Below are positions 25,181 through 36,034 of a DNA stretch of 64,000 bases, piece after piece. The DNA is from Hermatobates lingyangjiaoensis (lineage: Eukaryota > Arthropoda > Insecta > Hemiptera > Hermatobatidae). Under the pieces are notes generated by a model, which saw only the letters and a list, made by a program, of their open reading frames with translations, was not told where the DNA came from and searched no databases. How positions within the stretch are numbered: position 1 is the first letter of the stretch; each line of letters opens with the position of its first letter. The DNA lies in assembly GCA_026182355.1 (NCBI GenBank), contig JAPFBL010000068.1:9399001-9463000 (forward strand), given 5' to 3'. The position numbers and the translations under genes are program-made.

Positions 25181-26294
25181 TAAGTTATTGCTTTTGTTGC
25201 TTCTGTGATAATTTCAAAGTTTCAAGACTCTGGAGTTCGTAATTTAGGAGAAAAGAAAAGTTGTCTAAAATACATTTTAGCAAAAAAAGTGACTTACGCA
25301 TGATGTTTAATTACTCCCAAACAATATGGTTTATCTTGAATATAGAAATAATGAGTAGTTGAAGATTTCGGTTTATTTGAAGAATGGATACGTATTTGTA
25401 TGGATGATTTCAAGCGGAAGCGTGGTACTGATGATTACTGTCCTGCTTGTCAGGTGGACCACTGCTTCCCTGGACTTAATGCATCAAAGCCAGCCCCTGC
25501 AGGTCTAATCCGGAGTGACTCGGTGCCACACTGTCCTACTCCCACTGCACGTCATTCACTACATCCACCTTTTTTAAATTAAAACTGTCATATTATATTA
25601 AGTGTGCAGAAACAATGCTTTAGTAATCAATAAAAGCGTAAACTGTTTGAATATTTAAAGAAATTTTGATATTTAGCATGAATAAATTACCGAATGATTT
25701 AGATCCACAAATTGCAATGAAAATTTCATGAATTATGTCCTTATAGAACATATATCGTAATATTTGAAGGTAGTAGCTTATTTGTCACTAATTTCATATT
25801 GGGTTAAAAATAAACACAGATAATTATAATATAGGTTAGTTAGATTGGGTTGCAGTGGCTGTCCCAGAAGAGAAATTCTCAATATTACACCTATTCGACT
25901 AGAAAATGTAATGACCCAAGCATGACATATGTTATTGCAAATAACAAAAGGCAAGAGTGAGTTGGAAACCTGATTCAAGCTAACTAAAACAAACCTAAAC
26001 AAGCCACCTCTATTTACAAAGCGCTTAATACATTTCTGAATTTTCTCTCAGTGAGACTGATTTTTTTTGTAATTCAGGTATATTTATAGGCTTTTAGAAT
26101 TAACAGTGTTTCAGTTTCTGTAATAAAAAACATTATTTTTCTGTATAATAAAATAATAGATAAGCTTTCCTACACATAAAATTAATCAAATTATTGTTGC
26201 ATCATAACAATTAAAAAAGAAATGGATTTGTTTTCTAATGGTATAATTTCTTTTTACCTTCTTGATTATCAATACAAAGATATTAAATGAATTT
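25181..26294. other. Intronic DNA next to exon 1, nothing recognised
   Basis: A 60-codon plus frame at 25400-25582 has a slightly GC-richer composition, with CPACQ and several Pro residues, but no known domain. It is more likely part of the Helitron 3' region or chance. Confidence 0.4.
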
Positions 26295-26299
26295 CTTAC

Positions 26300-26622
26300 C
26301 TCACAAACTTGATATCATAAACATTGGCTTCGGGCTCTACCAAATAAAGTTTAGTGTAACCATTGAGCCTGGCTACATCATCACAAGTTATTTTTTCTTT
26401 CGACACAAACAATCTTTCCAACGAACTGACTTCTTTTAGTTCAAATCTGCTTTCTCCTTCAACACTAGCTTTTCTTCTGCTATCATCCTTGGATCTCTTA
26501 CCTGCCTTGGGCTTATCTTTTGCTGAGTGGCGCCTTTCTACTGACTCAAGATATAACGAACTCTTTGAAAACGATCCAGTATTTAGGCCATTCGGTTTTA
26601 CAGTTTTACTATTATTGGCCAT
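26300..26622 (-). CDS. UNC119: UNC119-like lipid-binding chaperone, coding exon 1 (N-terminal)
   Basis: Encodes residues 1-107 plus two bases of Arg108 of the protein completed at 16089-16536. ATG at 26622-26620 has a good context (A at -3, G at +4) and is the only upstream ATG in frame. Residues 1-75 are a Ser/Lys/Arg-rich, probably disordered tail, as in other UNC119 proteins. ITCDDVARLNGYTKLYLVEPEANVYDIKF (from 78) is the conserved entry to the beta sandwich, equivalent to the family block around ITPEDV and EENIY. The exon ends ...GTGAG|GTAAGA, a textbook donor. The full protein is 256 residues, against about 240 for human UNC119. Upstream DNA (26623-26760) is AT-rich with no TATA box or CpG island that I could identify, so a non-coding first exon cannot be excluded. 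Confidence 0.9.
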
Positions 26623-28019
26623 TGTATCGAAAACTCACATTAACTTCACCTACATTCTCATATAATTTTACAATTCTTAAGCTATTGACAACCTGCTGTT
26701 GTGTTTATGCTAAATAAAGCTGATTTCATCAATGTTACTAATTTAAATTAGGTAAAAAATATTAAACTATAATAATAGATGTATGAATTTTTTTTAAATT
26801 TCATTAAATTTTTAAAATGTAATTATAAATATAAAACAATCAGATTTACCGACATGAAATAATAATGCCTTAGAAAGAATAATATAAATTAATTTCACCA
26901 AAAAAATGAATTTTAATTAAACGAGATAACATGAGTTGTAGAAAGTTTAACTATTCGAATAAAGAAAGCAGATGTAAAGTTATGTTTTAGGAATCACAGC
27001 TGTCAAGATGTCATGAAAAATCATGTCATCCATCAAAGGATGTTGTGACAAACTATCTTATTATTCAGAAATAATTGATATTCTGTGTTCAGTAATTATT
27101 TCTTAAAAGGACTATCTATGTCATTACTATTTATTCAGTTTGTATAAGTTTCAAGTGCTTTAAAAGTTATTTAACTTACAAACATATTGAGATAGTAAAT
27201 ATCACTCATAAATAAATTCAGAACCATTATTTTTTTAAAATATTATGGAAAACTAACATTTTTAAAATTATGTTGATATATATTACCATTTTATTATATA
27301 TTAAAGGAAATGATGGTTAGTATATCATAGCAGCAGTCATGATTTTGTAGATCAAGAAAAGTGAAACATACTGACTTTGCTCCTCAGTTCCTCAAAAGTG
27401 ATTTTGAAGAGACGTTTGCAATCGTAGAACCTATTTGTAAAATAGTTAATGATAAACGAATAGTTCAGTTGAATGAAATAACTTACTTTTCTTTCATACA
27501 AATGCTTTACGAGGAAAAAGAACTACTGTGTTGCAAATCGGCAGTTTATGATACCACAAACTCTTTCATTCATACCATATGTTTAAATTCTGTAATGTGA
27601 ATACTTGTAACACACTGGGTGGCAAGTCAACACATAAAACCATTTATGAAACAGTTCAGTCACTATGAATATTATTAATTTTTATCTCCAATCTGGAGAA
27701 GCAGTACTCCATTTTTTTTCGCTAATTACACAGACTTCCTTGGTAGACTTAGAAATGAATTGAAAACATCTGAAAGAATAAACTACGGCTAAGATAAAGG
27801 TTGTACTTAGCGGCTCCTTTCATCAAATATATTTCTTTAAAGTAATATTCAACTGTAATAAAAGTTAATTAACAAAAAGAACGAAAAAAAAGAAATTATT
27901 AGATTGAACTGAGCCAGCACAAGTACAATCGGTATCAAATGATCTAATATTTTAAGGATATTTGGCGTAGGTTCCAAGAAAGTCAAAATTAATAAGTAAT
28001 TTTGTTTATTAAAATACAC
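26623..28019. other. UNC119-like 5' flank, nothing further recognised
   Basis: Presumed promoter side of the UNC119-like gene, without an identifiable core promoter. An open frame at 27361-27600 (+, 79 codons) has balanced composition but no recognised domain and no splice context. Confidence 0.4.
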
Positions 28020-28053
28020 ATAAACGCACAAGCACACTCACACAAACACAAAC

Positions 28054-28098
<45 letters not shown>
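28020..28098. repeat. (CA)n and (AT)n microsatellite
   Basis: CA-rich words give way to a pure (AT)n run that abuts a foldback element, the same arrangement as at 18.0 and 18.8 kb. Confidence 0.9.
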
Positions 28099-28100
<2 letters not shown>

Positions 28101-28102
<2 letters not shown>

Positions 28103-28325
28103 ACGATTTCGCATAAACACGTGAAATAACAATCAATGATCAAACCACAATAAGGAAATTCGAAAACAAGACTAAGATCTTTTAACCGTAACAAGCGGTC
28201 TTCGTCAGAGTCAAAAAATCAAATCATTGTTTCAGTTGGGTTTTTGACTCTGACGAAGACCACTTGTTACGGTTGAAAGATCTTAGTCGTGTTTTCCCAT
28301 TTTCTTATTGTGGTTTGATTATTGA
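28101..28325. repeat. Foldback repeat family, two-armed copy
   Basis: Left end TTTCGCATAAACACGTGAAA, left arm 28138-28208, then a short spacer (28209-28233) and right arm 28234-28320. The arms are reverse complements with several mismatches (for example GGAAATTCGAAAACAAG against the GTTTTCCCATTTTC side). This is an older version of the perfect hairpin at 18808-18984. Confidence 0.92.
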
Positions 28326-28342
28326 AGTATATATAAATATAT

Positions 28343-28459
28343 ATGAAATTAAAATATGCAGCAGCTTTTGCCCTATCGACTTTTCTGCTGATAGCCTCGA
28401 TTTTCCTCACTACTGTTTTTGAGGTAAAGTCTATATATAATGGGCCGCTAGATTAGTTT
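28343..28459 (+). other. Short ORF with a hydrophobic N-terminus, possible exon
   Basis: From ATG 28343 the plus frame reads MKLKYAAAF followed by about 20 hydrophobic residues (ALSTFLLIASIFLTTVF), then stops at TAG after 38 codons. It looks like a signal anchor. GAG|GTAAAGT at about 28422 would serve as a splice donor. Against this, no downstream exon was found and a Penelope scrap follows at once. The minus strand of the same DNA also reads open (KTVVRKIEAISRKVDRAKAAA), so it may be part of a repeat. Confidence 0.2.
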
Positions 28460-28491
28460 ATTAACAAACAGATTTCAGCTTAGAATATATT

Positions 28492-28685
28492 ATATAAGTA
28501 AGAAGGCCAGCGACCTTGTGCTCTCAAATAAACTGAAAGTCGACACCCCAGAGATTCAACGCAGTGACCTAGTATATCAGTACTCATGTTCAACAGGGGA
28601 CTGTGCAAGGCAACCCTGAAGCATATTGTGATGACTGCAACGAAGCTCTCAAGACGTCTGACTATGCATCTTTCCATTATACTAG
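28492..28685 (+). pseudogene. Penelope-like element GIY-YIG endonuclease scrap
   Basis: The plus frame reads KVDTPEIQRSDLVYQYSC and STGDCARQ (from about 28535), the segment that begins the GIY-YIG nuclease domain of Penelope-like retroelements. After a stop and a shift it continues MTATKLSRRLTMHLS (about 28630-28675), matching the T-x-L-S-R-R-L-x-H-L block. The GIY tyrosine region is damaged. Only about 60 codons are left and no reverse transcriptase is present. It ends at an ACTAGGTC sequence. Confidence 0.65.
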
Positions 28686-30778
28686 GTCAACTAATATATT
28701 TATTTCTTTTTTTTTTATAGACTACATAATAGTGATATATAGAATGTAGCCCGATCCTTTTTTTCCTGTTATTTTTTTATTTCCTCTTAGTTTTTTTTAA
28801 CATATATCAAAACATAACAAAAAAATAAATGACATTTTTTTAAACACTGTTTGTGTTTTAATTAAAAATCTAGTCAGAATTATTAAATGGACATTTTACA
28901 AACATTTTTACCTATTATAAGCTTTGAAGCACGAATCAATTTCACTTTCATTATGTTCTTTTCAATGTTTAGAGACAGCAAAACAAAAACATTAATCCAG
29001 ACGCTTCAGTTGTTGCAGTCAACTCTCTTTGATCTGATCTTAAAAACGTATTCGCGATAAAGATATGAAACTCGTGGGAGAAATAATAATTAAAAGTAGC
29101 ATTCTTCTGAGAAAATTGTCTCTCGCAATGCTCAATCTTGAAAGAAGTGATCTTAGCTCACTGCAGTTATTCACCTTTTCTACATTGTTTAAGTGTTTCT
29201 CTCTCTTTTAACTATGTTCTTTTTAGAATCAAAAGATACTTTGATGTAGTTATTGTTTACTTTGACCTGCAAGAGGGTAAAATAACTGTATATATGAACT
29301 ATTGAGATTGATCTTTACCTAGCAACAGGATGTTTACAAGAATTTATTGGACACTTATACATAATTGTTAATTATATTAGAATGTTGATAAATTTAAATT
29401 CGAATAATGAGTGTCATTTATAACAGTACAAACTGTAAACAATAGACGGAAAGAAATACTATGCTATGATGGCCATGCTATAAAAACACTTAACTGAACA
29501 TTTAGCATAGTAAACATCAAACAAATTAATTTCAACATTTTGAGAGTTTTTACTCGAAATTGAAATTTATTTGGTTATTTCCTAGATAAGTGTGACTGGG
29601 AGTGTTGAACGTTGGTGGGTATGTATCATACAGTTTGAAATGAATCAACAAGTAGTACATTTGACATATGAAATGTGGATAACTGAATCTTGTTATCAGC
29701 GGCTGTTGGCTATTTTGTGTTAAAATGTGGAATATGTGCACTCCCAAAACACTGCATTATGGGGTGATATGTAATAGTACTTTAATGAAAGGCACACACA
29801 TTTTTCACGCTCTTCTGGTTACTATGTCAAATTTCTCATTTAGTATTGCTATTTTGTATTTAGTTTGTGATGGAAACTTAGTTAATTTAAAGATGGCTAT
29901 AAAAAAAAATTATGTTCATATTGGATATATCCTTTAAAATTACGATCCTGTCAGATAGGAATTCTATTATTTAAGAAAAACTGGAATCGTTTTTTTTTTA
30001 TCTTTTTAAATGATATTCAAACAAAATTTATTTAAATAAATATATATTTCCTAACCCTTTACTGAAAATACTCTTTATTTCAATAAAATCTAAATTAATT
30101 GAAAACAATATCACTGAGCACTGACATTCGAAACAAATTGAAAAATCATAGATTCATACTCATAAATTAGAAATGATATCAATTCACAGTAACGTTTATT
30201 TGACGATATTATTTGGCTATCAATAAATCATTTCTGCGTTTATTTTTACACATTCTCGACATGCCTTTTCGATATACGTAACTTTAAAGAGAATTCTGTG
30301 GTAATGCCTTACACGAATGCTATGTTTTAACAAGAAACAAAAGATATTTAAAAAACACTTAGTTAGGTGTTCCATATGCTTAAATTATTTAACACTTTTA
30401 AATTTAAATTATTTAATTTTGTTTCCTCCAATGTAGTACCCCTACTTGCAGGGAGTTTATTGTAATATTTTCACATGCTTTATTTGTTATATTACATGTG
30501 TATAATACCGTTACACTATGAAAAAAAATTATTTAAATCATTGAAATTTTTGGTATAGAAAAAAGCTATATGTTCTTATGATTTTTCATTTTTCAAATTA
30601 GTCTTACATTTAAAGTTAAACAATTACATAATTGAAGATGTATCTCAAACATATATTCATAGGTATTATGGTACTATGTGTCCGTATCCTACCCGTAAGC
30701 TTTTTTCTTCAATTTATTCAACTGTCTGTTTTATATTGTTCAAAAAATTTCGACACTTTAGAGTTAGTATTATAGGAT
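28686..30778. other. AT-rich DNA with no supported gene
   Basis: No homology or repeat family recognised. Small frames at 29550-29747 and 29725-29937 overlap on opposite strands without motifs. Confidence 0.5.
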
Positions 30779-31680
30779 ACAAAATCTGGAGTGGCCTATA
30801 CCTAAAATTAAGTTTTGTTCAAGGGCGCGGTAGATAGTTTGATAAAAGCATTTGTTAGACAAACCTTATACCAAGGGAAACATCAGGTTTGATTAGCGTT
30901 GCTTCTTTGAAATTTAACCATTTTTTTTCTTCTAATACACATAATGAATCATTGAAACCTTGAATTTTAGTTATTACAACTCTAAACAACACTCTTATTT
31001 CTGTCGATTTACTTAAAAGTTTCCTAAGTCAAATTAAAAAAAAAATAAACAAATCCGACAACTAAATCAGGTGATTTCAAGATGAATTTTTAGTGTTCAT
31101 GGCCATATTGTTCTTTGCAGTAATCAGATTTTTAAGCAAGATTATGGTACATGTATTTTTCACAAAAAAAAATTATTGTGTTACTTACATATGGTGCTAT
31201 TTACAGTTATAATTTAATTTTGGTGTGAGCACAGTATTCTGCTCACGAGATATCATATTACATTATAAATCAAACATTTTACATAATAAAACATGTTTCC
31301 AGTTGTTTTAAAATTTTCGCTTATTGCGGTTGTTACTTGCATGATAATGAAAAAAATTCAAGTTTGTAGATTTAGTGGGTTAGAGGAAAAAAAAGATCCA
31401 AAATCCAAATCCAAAACCCATTTTCGCCAAACAAGTGATTTTCCAAAAATGAAATATTTCCCCAAAAATTGTAGTCCTCATTTACACTATAAGGTCCTTA
31501 TTTGTGAGAAACACAAATTTGTTCTATCAAAGATTGTGGACTGTAACATGTTTTGAATACACTCACACAGACATCATCTGTCAATAAAGGACTGTGAGGA
31601 TCTAGAAACATGTAGATCCGTCAGAATCTCGAGTTAGAATTTTTTCATGTTTACTGTACTTTACTTGTAGTAAAATGAAA
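30779..31680 (-). repeat. Palindrome-ended element, ~0.9-kb copy
   Basis: The left edge AAATCTGGAGTGGCCTATAC is the reverse complement of the 3' end of the element at 34321-35945. The right edge (31640-31680) is the reverse complement of its 5' end: TTTTTTCATG, CTGTACTTTACTTGTAGTAA, and internally CAGAATCTCGAGTTAGAA and GACATCATC. The copy is shorter than the 1.6-kb one, so the interior is deleted or diverged. No coding frame. Confidence 0.6.
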
Positions 31681-32241
31681 GTATAACTATACTTTACTGC
31701 ATTTTGTTTCAGGAATTTTTTTTAAGATTATCTGTACAAAACTCTTCTGTTTTCATCTCAGCTTGTTTCAACCGTTTCCACATTCATCATCAGGATACAA
31801 ATGGTTTTTGTTTTCAGTTTTCTCCTTATATAAGAAAAATGGAGGTGAAGGGAAGGAAGTAATTAGTTGGTTGTAAATCTTCTTGAGTTAATTGGCGTGG
31901 AAAATCGGAGCGTCTGCTTGCGATGGTCCAAGTTGGCTTTGACTTATTTGAAACAGCTGTAGAATTCTACTGATATTTTCTAGTGGAATATTTATAGATT
32001 TTTTAAGCCTATAAGTAAGCAAGAGTTTTATTGTTTATAATCAATGGTATAATTGTGTATTTTTATTATCATTGACATGGAATCACTGTTTCTCTTTCGG
32101 ATAAGCTCTGTTTCGGAACGTCTAACTCTAGTTGGCCTAGAGTAGATCTCATCTAAGATCAACTATGTCGTCTAGTTAACTGGCACATTTGTGAAATGGG
32201 TTTGAATACCCCATGACGCCACATTGGACATTGTGCTAGAC
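31681..32241. other. Unclassified DNA, probably old repeat
   Basis: Contains CATCATCAGGATACAAATGG near 31785, a word type common at the ends of animal retroelements. Nothing coding was recognised. Confidence 0.3.
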
Positions 32242-32673
32242 CAGGGGTCTCAAACTCATTTCAGTTTGGGGGCCGAATACTGCATAGTTTGATGTCAAGC
32301 TGGCCGTGTCAGCAAGCTAATTACAAAATTACATTCAGCTAACAATAAGGCTACCTTTTTCTTTGTACTGGTCACTAATACTAATAAATAGTACAAAGAA
32401 GAATAAGTCAACTATACAAATCTTTATTAAAATCTGACACTCTATCCACTATTACCCATTTTGACAGATATTTCGTTGGTCAAGATTCAAGGATAAAGGA
32501 AAAGTAGATAATACAACGTCTACTAAAACACTGGTGGATAATATAAAAACTGCAGGTTTTAAAAAAATAGAGTTAACTGCTTTTTGTTTATAATAACGCA
32601 GATTTGTTCCGCGGGCCGGATTGAACCTCCAGGTGGGCCAGATCCGGCCCGCGGGCCGTATGTTTGACACCTG
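32242..32673. mobile_element. hAT-type MITE (non-autonomous DNA transposon)
   Basis: The left end CAGGGGTCTCAAACTCA and the reverse complement of the right end, CAGGTGTCAAACATACGG, form terminal inverted repeats of about 14 bp typical of hAT elements, which begin CAGGGGTGTCAAAC in many animals. Flanks GTGCTAGA and GTGCTTTG could be a decayed 8-bp target duplication. The 3' subterminal part is GC-rich (GCGGGCCGGATT, GATCCGGCCCGCGGGCC). No transposase frame, and the 432-bp length is that of a MITE. Confidence 0.8.
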
Positions 32674-32713
32674 TGTGCTTTGACTAACTTTAGAAAATCT
32701 GTAGATGAAATGG

Positions 32714-32715
<2 letters not shown>

Positions 32716-32748
<33 letters not shown>
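32716..32748. repeat. (AT)n microsatellite
   Basis: Pure AT run. It generates the Ile/Tyr run in the antisense frame at 32452-32835, which is not a gene. Confidence 0.95.
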
Positions 32749-32750
<2 letters not shown>

Positions 32751-34126
32751 TTATTTTAGAAAGTATACACATAACAGACCATATATTTATATTGAGTTTA
32801 CAGTTATATTTTTCAGCGTTTGTTGTAAGAGTCATTTATAAAACACTATACTTTGGAAATATAAGACATATAATAGTGTTAAAACTATATTCAAAAATTC
32901 AGACTAATAGAGAATGTAATAAAGAGCTGTTGATGACATTCAGTTTTATATTCAAGAGACTTACCTTATTTCAGAAAAATATATATACATTAGAATATAT
33001 ACAATTGTAGGTGCCTAAGAAAAGTACGAGTGAGGAACATATTGCGTCTTTTTAATCCGTCATTTGTATAAAGTTGCTTTAAGATGTGGCAATTCAACTA
33101 CAAGTGAAATTTATTGATCATTTTGAATTGATCATACTATTCAAGTAGTAACAGATTTTGTAAAGTGAACCTTTATGACTTTAAGTACAGTAGTTCTCGC
33201 TATGAAGCAATAAGGAAGCAATAAGATCTATTTTCTGATGGTTATGCATCTAATTCTGAAATCTTTAAAGCACTAGCACTTTATAAACTCCTTTTATGAG
33301 AGAAAGTCTGTAATGAATTTATAAGTCCTTTCAGACCTTGCTTACACTATATTTCATATCATTTTAAATAATCTTTGAAAACTTTTTCTTTAACCTTGAT
33401 CAAAGTATTTTGACCTTGAACTGTTAGAACACTACATAACATTTTTAGTCTGAGAAAATGTCTAGGATTTCTGTAATATCAATTCAATCCAGTATAATAT
33501 GTTTCCTCAAAGGGATATTATTAAATTGAAAACCAATTGATATTATGACGGAAAACAAAGCAAACTCTTTGTATAAAGGTGTATTAGAATTGGTTGAACA
33601 AAGAATCACATCCTGTTGAGAGTTACAATGAGAGTTGAATTAGCGAAAACTGTCAAAAATGATTTAATGACATGGCTGAAAAGTACAATAAAGAGAAGTA
33701 AATTGGAAAGAGAAATATATAGGATAGTTTAGTGGAAGGTAACTGGGTTAGCCAACTCGGGCGGATGAAAAAGTAAGTGAGGGAGATGAAGTCACGTAGT
33801 GGAAACACGTACGGACGTCTGCCACATCTCCAGTCTTCTTATTCACTATCCATCACTGATTGTATTCCCTCCACTTTATTTAAAACTATTCATTTTGAAA
33901 AAGAATCAACTTTGCCCACCAATTTTTTTTTTTATAAATTGCTCTTAGATTAGATCATTTTAGCTTTAGTTATCTGTTACTTGGATATATTTAATTATTT
34001 CGACAATTTTATTACGCAAAGTTCATTTCAGAACCGTTATTATATCTTGGAAGAGTACATTAACGACCATACCTTTTATTGTCTCTTATTTGAGAAAAAA
34101 GAACAAGTAATAAATCTATCTATGCA
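32749..34126. other. AT-rich DNA with no supported gene
   Basis: Nothing recognised. 33720-33830 is somewhat richer in G (GGAAGGTAACTGGGTTAGCC and after) but has no motif I could name. Confidence 0.45.
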
Positions 34127-34285
34127 CATATAAATAAAACTCTGGTCACCAATCTTGTTTGAATTCTTGCCACCGTTCATTGTCTGAATAAATAATATAA
34201 TGTACGTTGTTTTGTGGTAATCGAACCCAAAACCTTAGAATTGGAAGTCCAACGTGCTACACTCTACACTAAGGGGATTTTTTGC
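34127..34285 (-). repeat. tRNA-derived SINE
   Basis: On the minus strand the head (34285 downward) reads CCCCTTAGTGTAGAGTGTAG, then TTGGACTTCCAATTCTAAGG where an anticodon arm belongs, then GGGTTCGATTACC, a good pol III box B. The body continues ACGTACATTATATTATTCAG and CAATGAACGGTGGCAAGAAT, ending in GACCAGAGTTTTATTTATA. The same head plus body order is found at 61441-61597, so this is a family. No CCA or acceptor pairing, so it is not a working tRNA. Confidence 0.75.
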
Positions 34286-34320
34286 TACAAGTTTCCAAAA
34301 CCTAATATAAATAACGTTTT

Positions 34321-35945
34321 TACTTTACTATAAGTAAAGTATAGTGATCGTGAAAAAATTCGATCTCGAGATTTTGACGGAATTACATGTTTTGAGGTCC
34401 CAGAAGTCGTTTTATGAAGTTTTTACGATGATGTCTGTGTGTGTGTGGTGGGTGGGTGGGGGTGGGTGCGTGTGTTAGCATTGCTTGTTACCACGCTACG
34501 GTCCAGAATCTTTGATGGATCAAGTTGATATTTTACACAAAAATGGGCCCCATTTAGACGAAGATCCCTATTGTTTGGGAAGAATTATGCATGATGGGAA
34601 AGTCACTTTTTTTGCCAAAAACCGTTTTTTTTAAAACATTCATTTCTCCTAAACTAATAACCCTAGAGTTTTGAGATTTTGACATTATCTTTGAGGTTAC
34701 AAATGGAACAAACGAAAAATAAATTCAAAATTTTATATCAACAGGAAATATTTTTTTTTCAATAAAATGTACAAATTTTGACTTATAAATCAATCTCAAA
34801 CATTGTGAGAGCGATACAAGCCATACTGTTTGACGGACAAGAATGAAACTATACCTATAAATAGAACATTATATGGACAATGATTGAGATATTTTTTCTA
34901 AAATTACATTCGCTAAAGAGGCGTTAGAGTACGATTTGTGTTTTCAGAAAATGTTTTTTTGACGCTAAAACGGCTCGTTAAAAAATTATGAAATTTGACC
35001 AAAAAATGGAACAAAAAATTAGCAATTCATAAAAAAAAATCATGAAGTTTTAATTACGGAAAAGACAATAACGATATAAAAACTCTTTGTTTATCCTAGA
35101 CTAAGAGATCACCTGCTATACTTGTCGAATTTTTTGTATTTTTTTCATTGTTTACATTGACTTAGAAATTTTTTGAGCGAATCCACTGAGATAAAATTGA
35201 TGTTTCTAATGGAAAAATGAAAATATATTATTGACTTATAAGAGATTAAGAGGAAAATATTGTGCAGGTAAATGATAACACTCATTAAAAAAAAATCGTA
35301 TATATGTTATTTGACAAAGGGGAAGGAAAATGATCTTATTAAATACTAAGAAGCCATAAAATTCCCAGTATAATAATTCTGTTAAAAACCAAAAATGTAA
35401 AAGATAATTCAAAATATAAATCTTTCGTTTTAGAGATTAATAACTGTAATTATCGTACATCTTTAATTAACAAATCACCTTAAAACAACATTTTCTTCGC
35501 TGTTTAAGATGTTTTTTCAGAGAAAAAAAGGGTATTTTACTGTTATAAATTTGAAAATGTTACATTAATATTCAATGTAGAAGGATGTTAAGTAAACGAT
35601 GTAAGAAATCTACTGCTATTGAAACAATAGCCATGTTCTCTTGTAGGATAATATTTCGTTTCAAGAAATGTTCACATTGGTTTTTCAAAATGATATTACT
35701 GCTGTAGTTATACTAATGAAATTATTTGCAAATAAAAATTATTTGTGATGTACAAAAATAAGCTTATAAATTGATATGTCCTTCAATCACTATCTGTACT
35801 ACCTCACGAATGCAATGCTAATAATTATATCCCATTTAGATATTTATGTTATGCTTAAATGATACGTTATGTTTTATATACTCAAGAAATTTGACATTGA
35901 GTTACTTATAGTAAAGTAGAGTGTAGGCCACTCCAGATTTTTTTG
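34321..35945 (+). repeat. Unclassified ~1.6-kb palindrome-ended element
   Basis: Starts with TACTTTACTATAAGTAA (34321-34337) and ends with its exact reverse complement at 35902-35918, followed by GTGTAGGCCACTCCAGATTT. The terminal word is itself a hairpin, CTTTAC-TATAA-GTAAAG. Parts recur at 21768, 30779-31680, 40925-41175 and 49140-49383, so it is a dispersed family. The interior has no long frame and is poly-A/T rich with many AAAAA and TTTTT runs. A G-quadruplex motif sits about 125 bp from the 5' end. I do not recognise the superfamily. Confidence 0.65.
34450..34466 (+). other. G-quadruplex motif
   Basis: Four G-tracts (GGG, GGG, GGGGG, GGG) separated by single T loops, the most stable quadruplex type. 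It lies in the 5' part of the palindrome-ended element, directly after a short (GT)n. Confidence 0.85.
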
Positions 35946-36034
35946 TTTATGCCAACTAAAGATAATTTCTTGCTTGTTATCTAGTAATACCTGTTAATTA
36001 CAGTTTATGTTGGATCGTTCAAATAAATAGAAAA

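Larger units (their letters stand above)
16537..26299 (-). other. UNC119-like intron 1 (9.76 kb)
   Basis: Bounded on the minus strand by GTAAGA at 26299-26294 and TTTAG at 16541-16537, inserted in phase 2 inside the Arg108 codon. It holds several long hairpins, microsatellites, a SINE and a Helitron remnant, each listed separately. I saw no extra exon with UNC119 motifs, and none is needed because the two exons join in frame and cover the domain. Confidence 0.85.

Noticed and set aside
26363..26717. Plus-strand frames of 100 and 65 codons
   Set aside because: They lie antisense to UNC119-like exon 1, which has family motifs, a start context and a splice donor. The plus frames have none.
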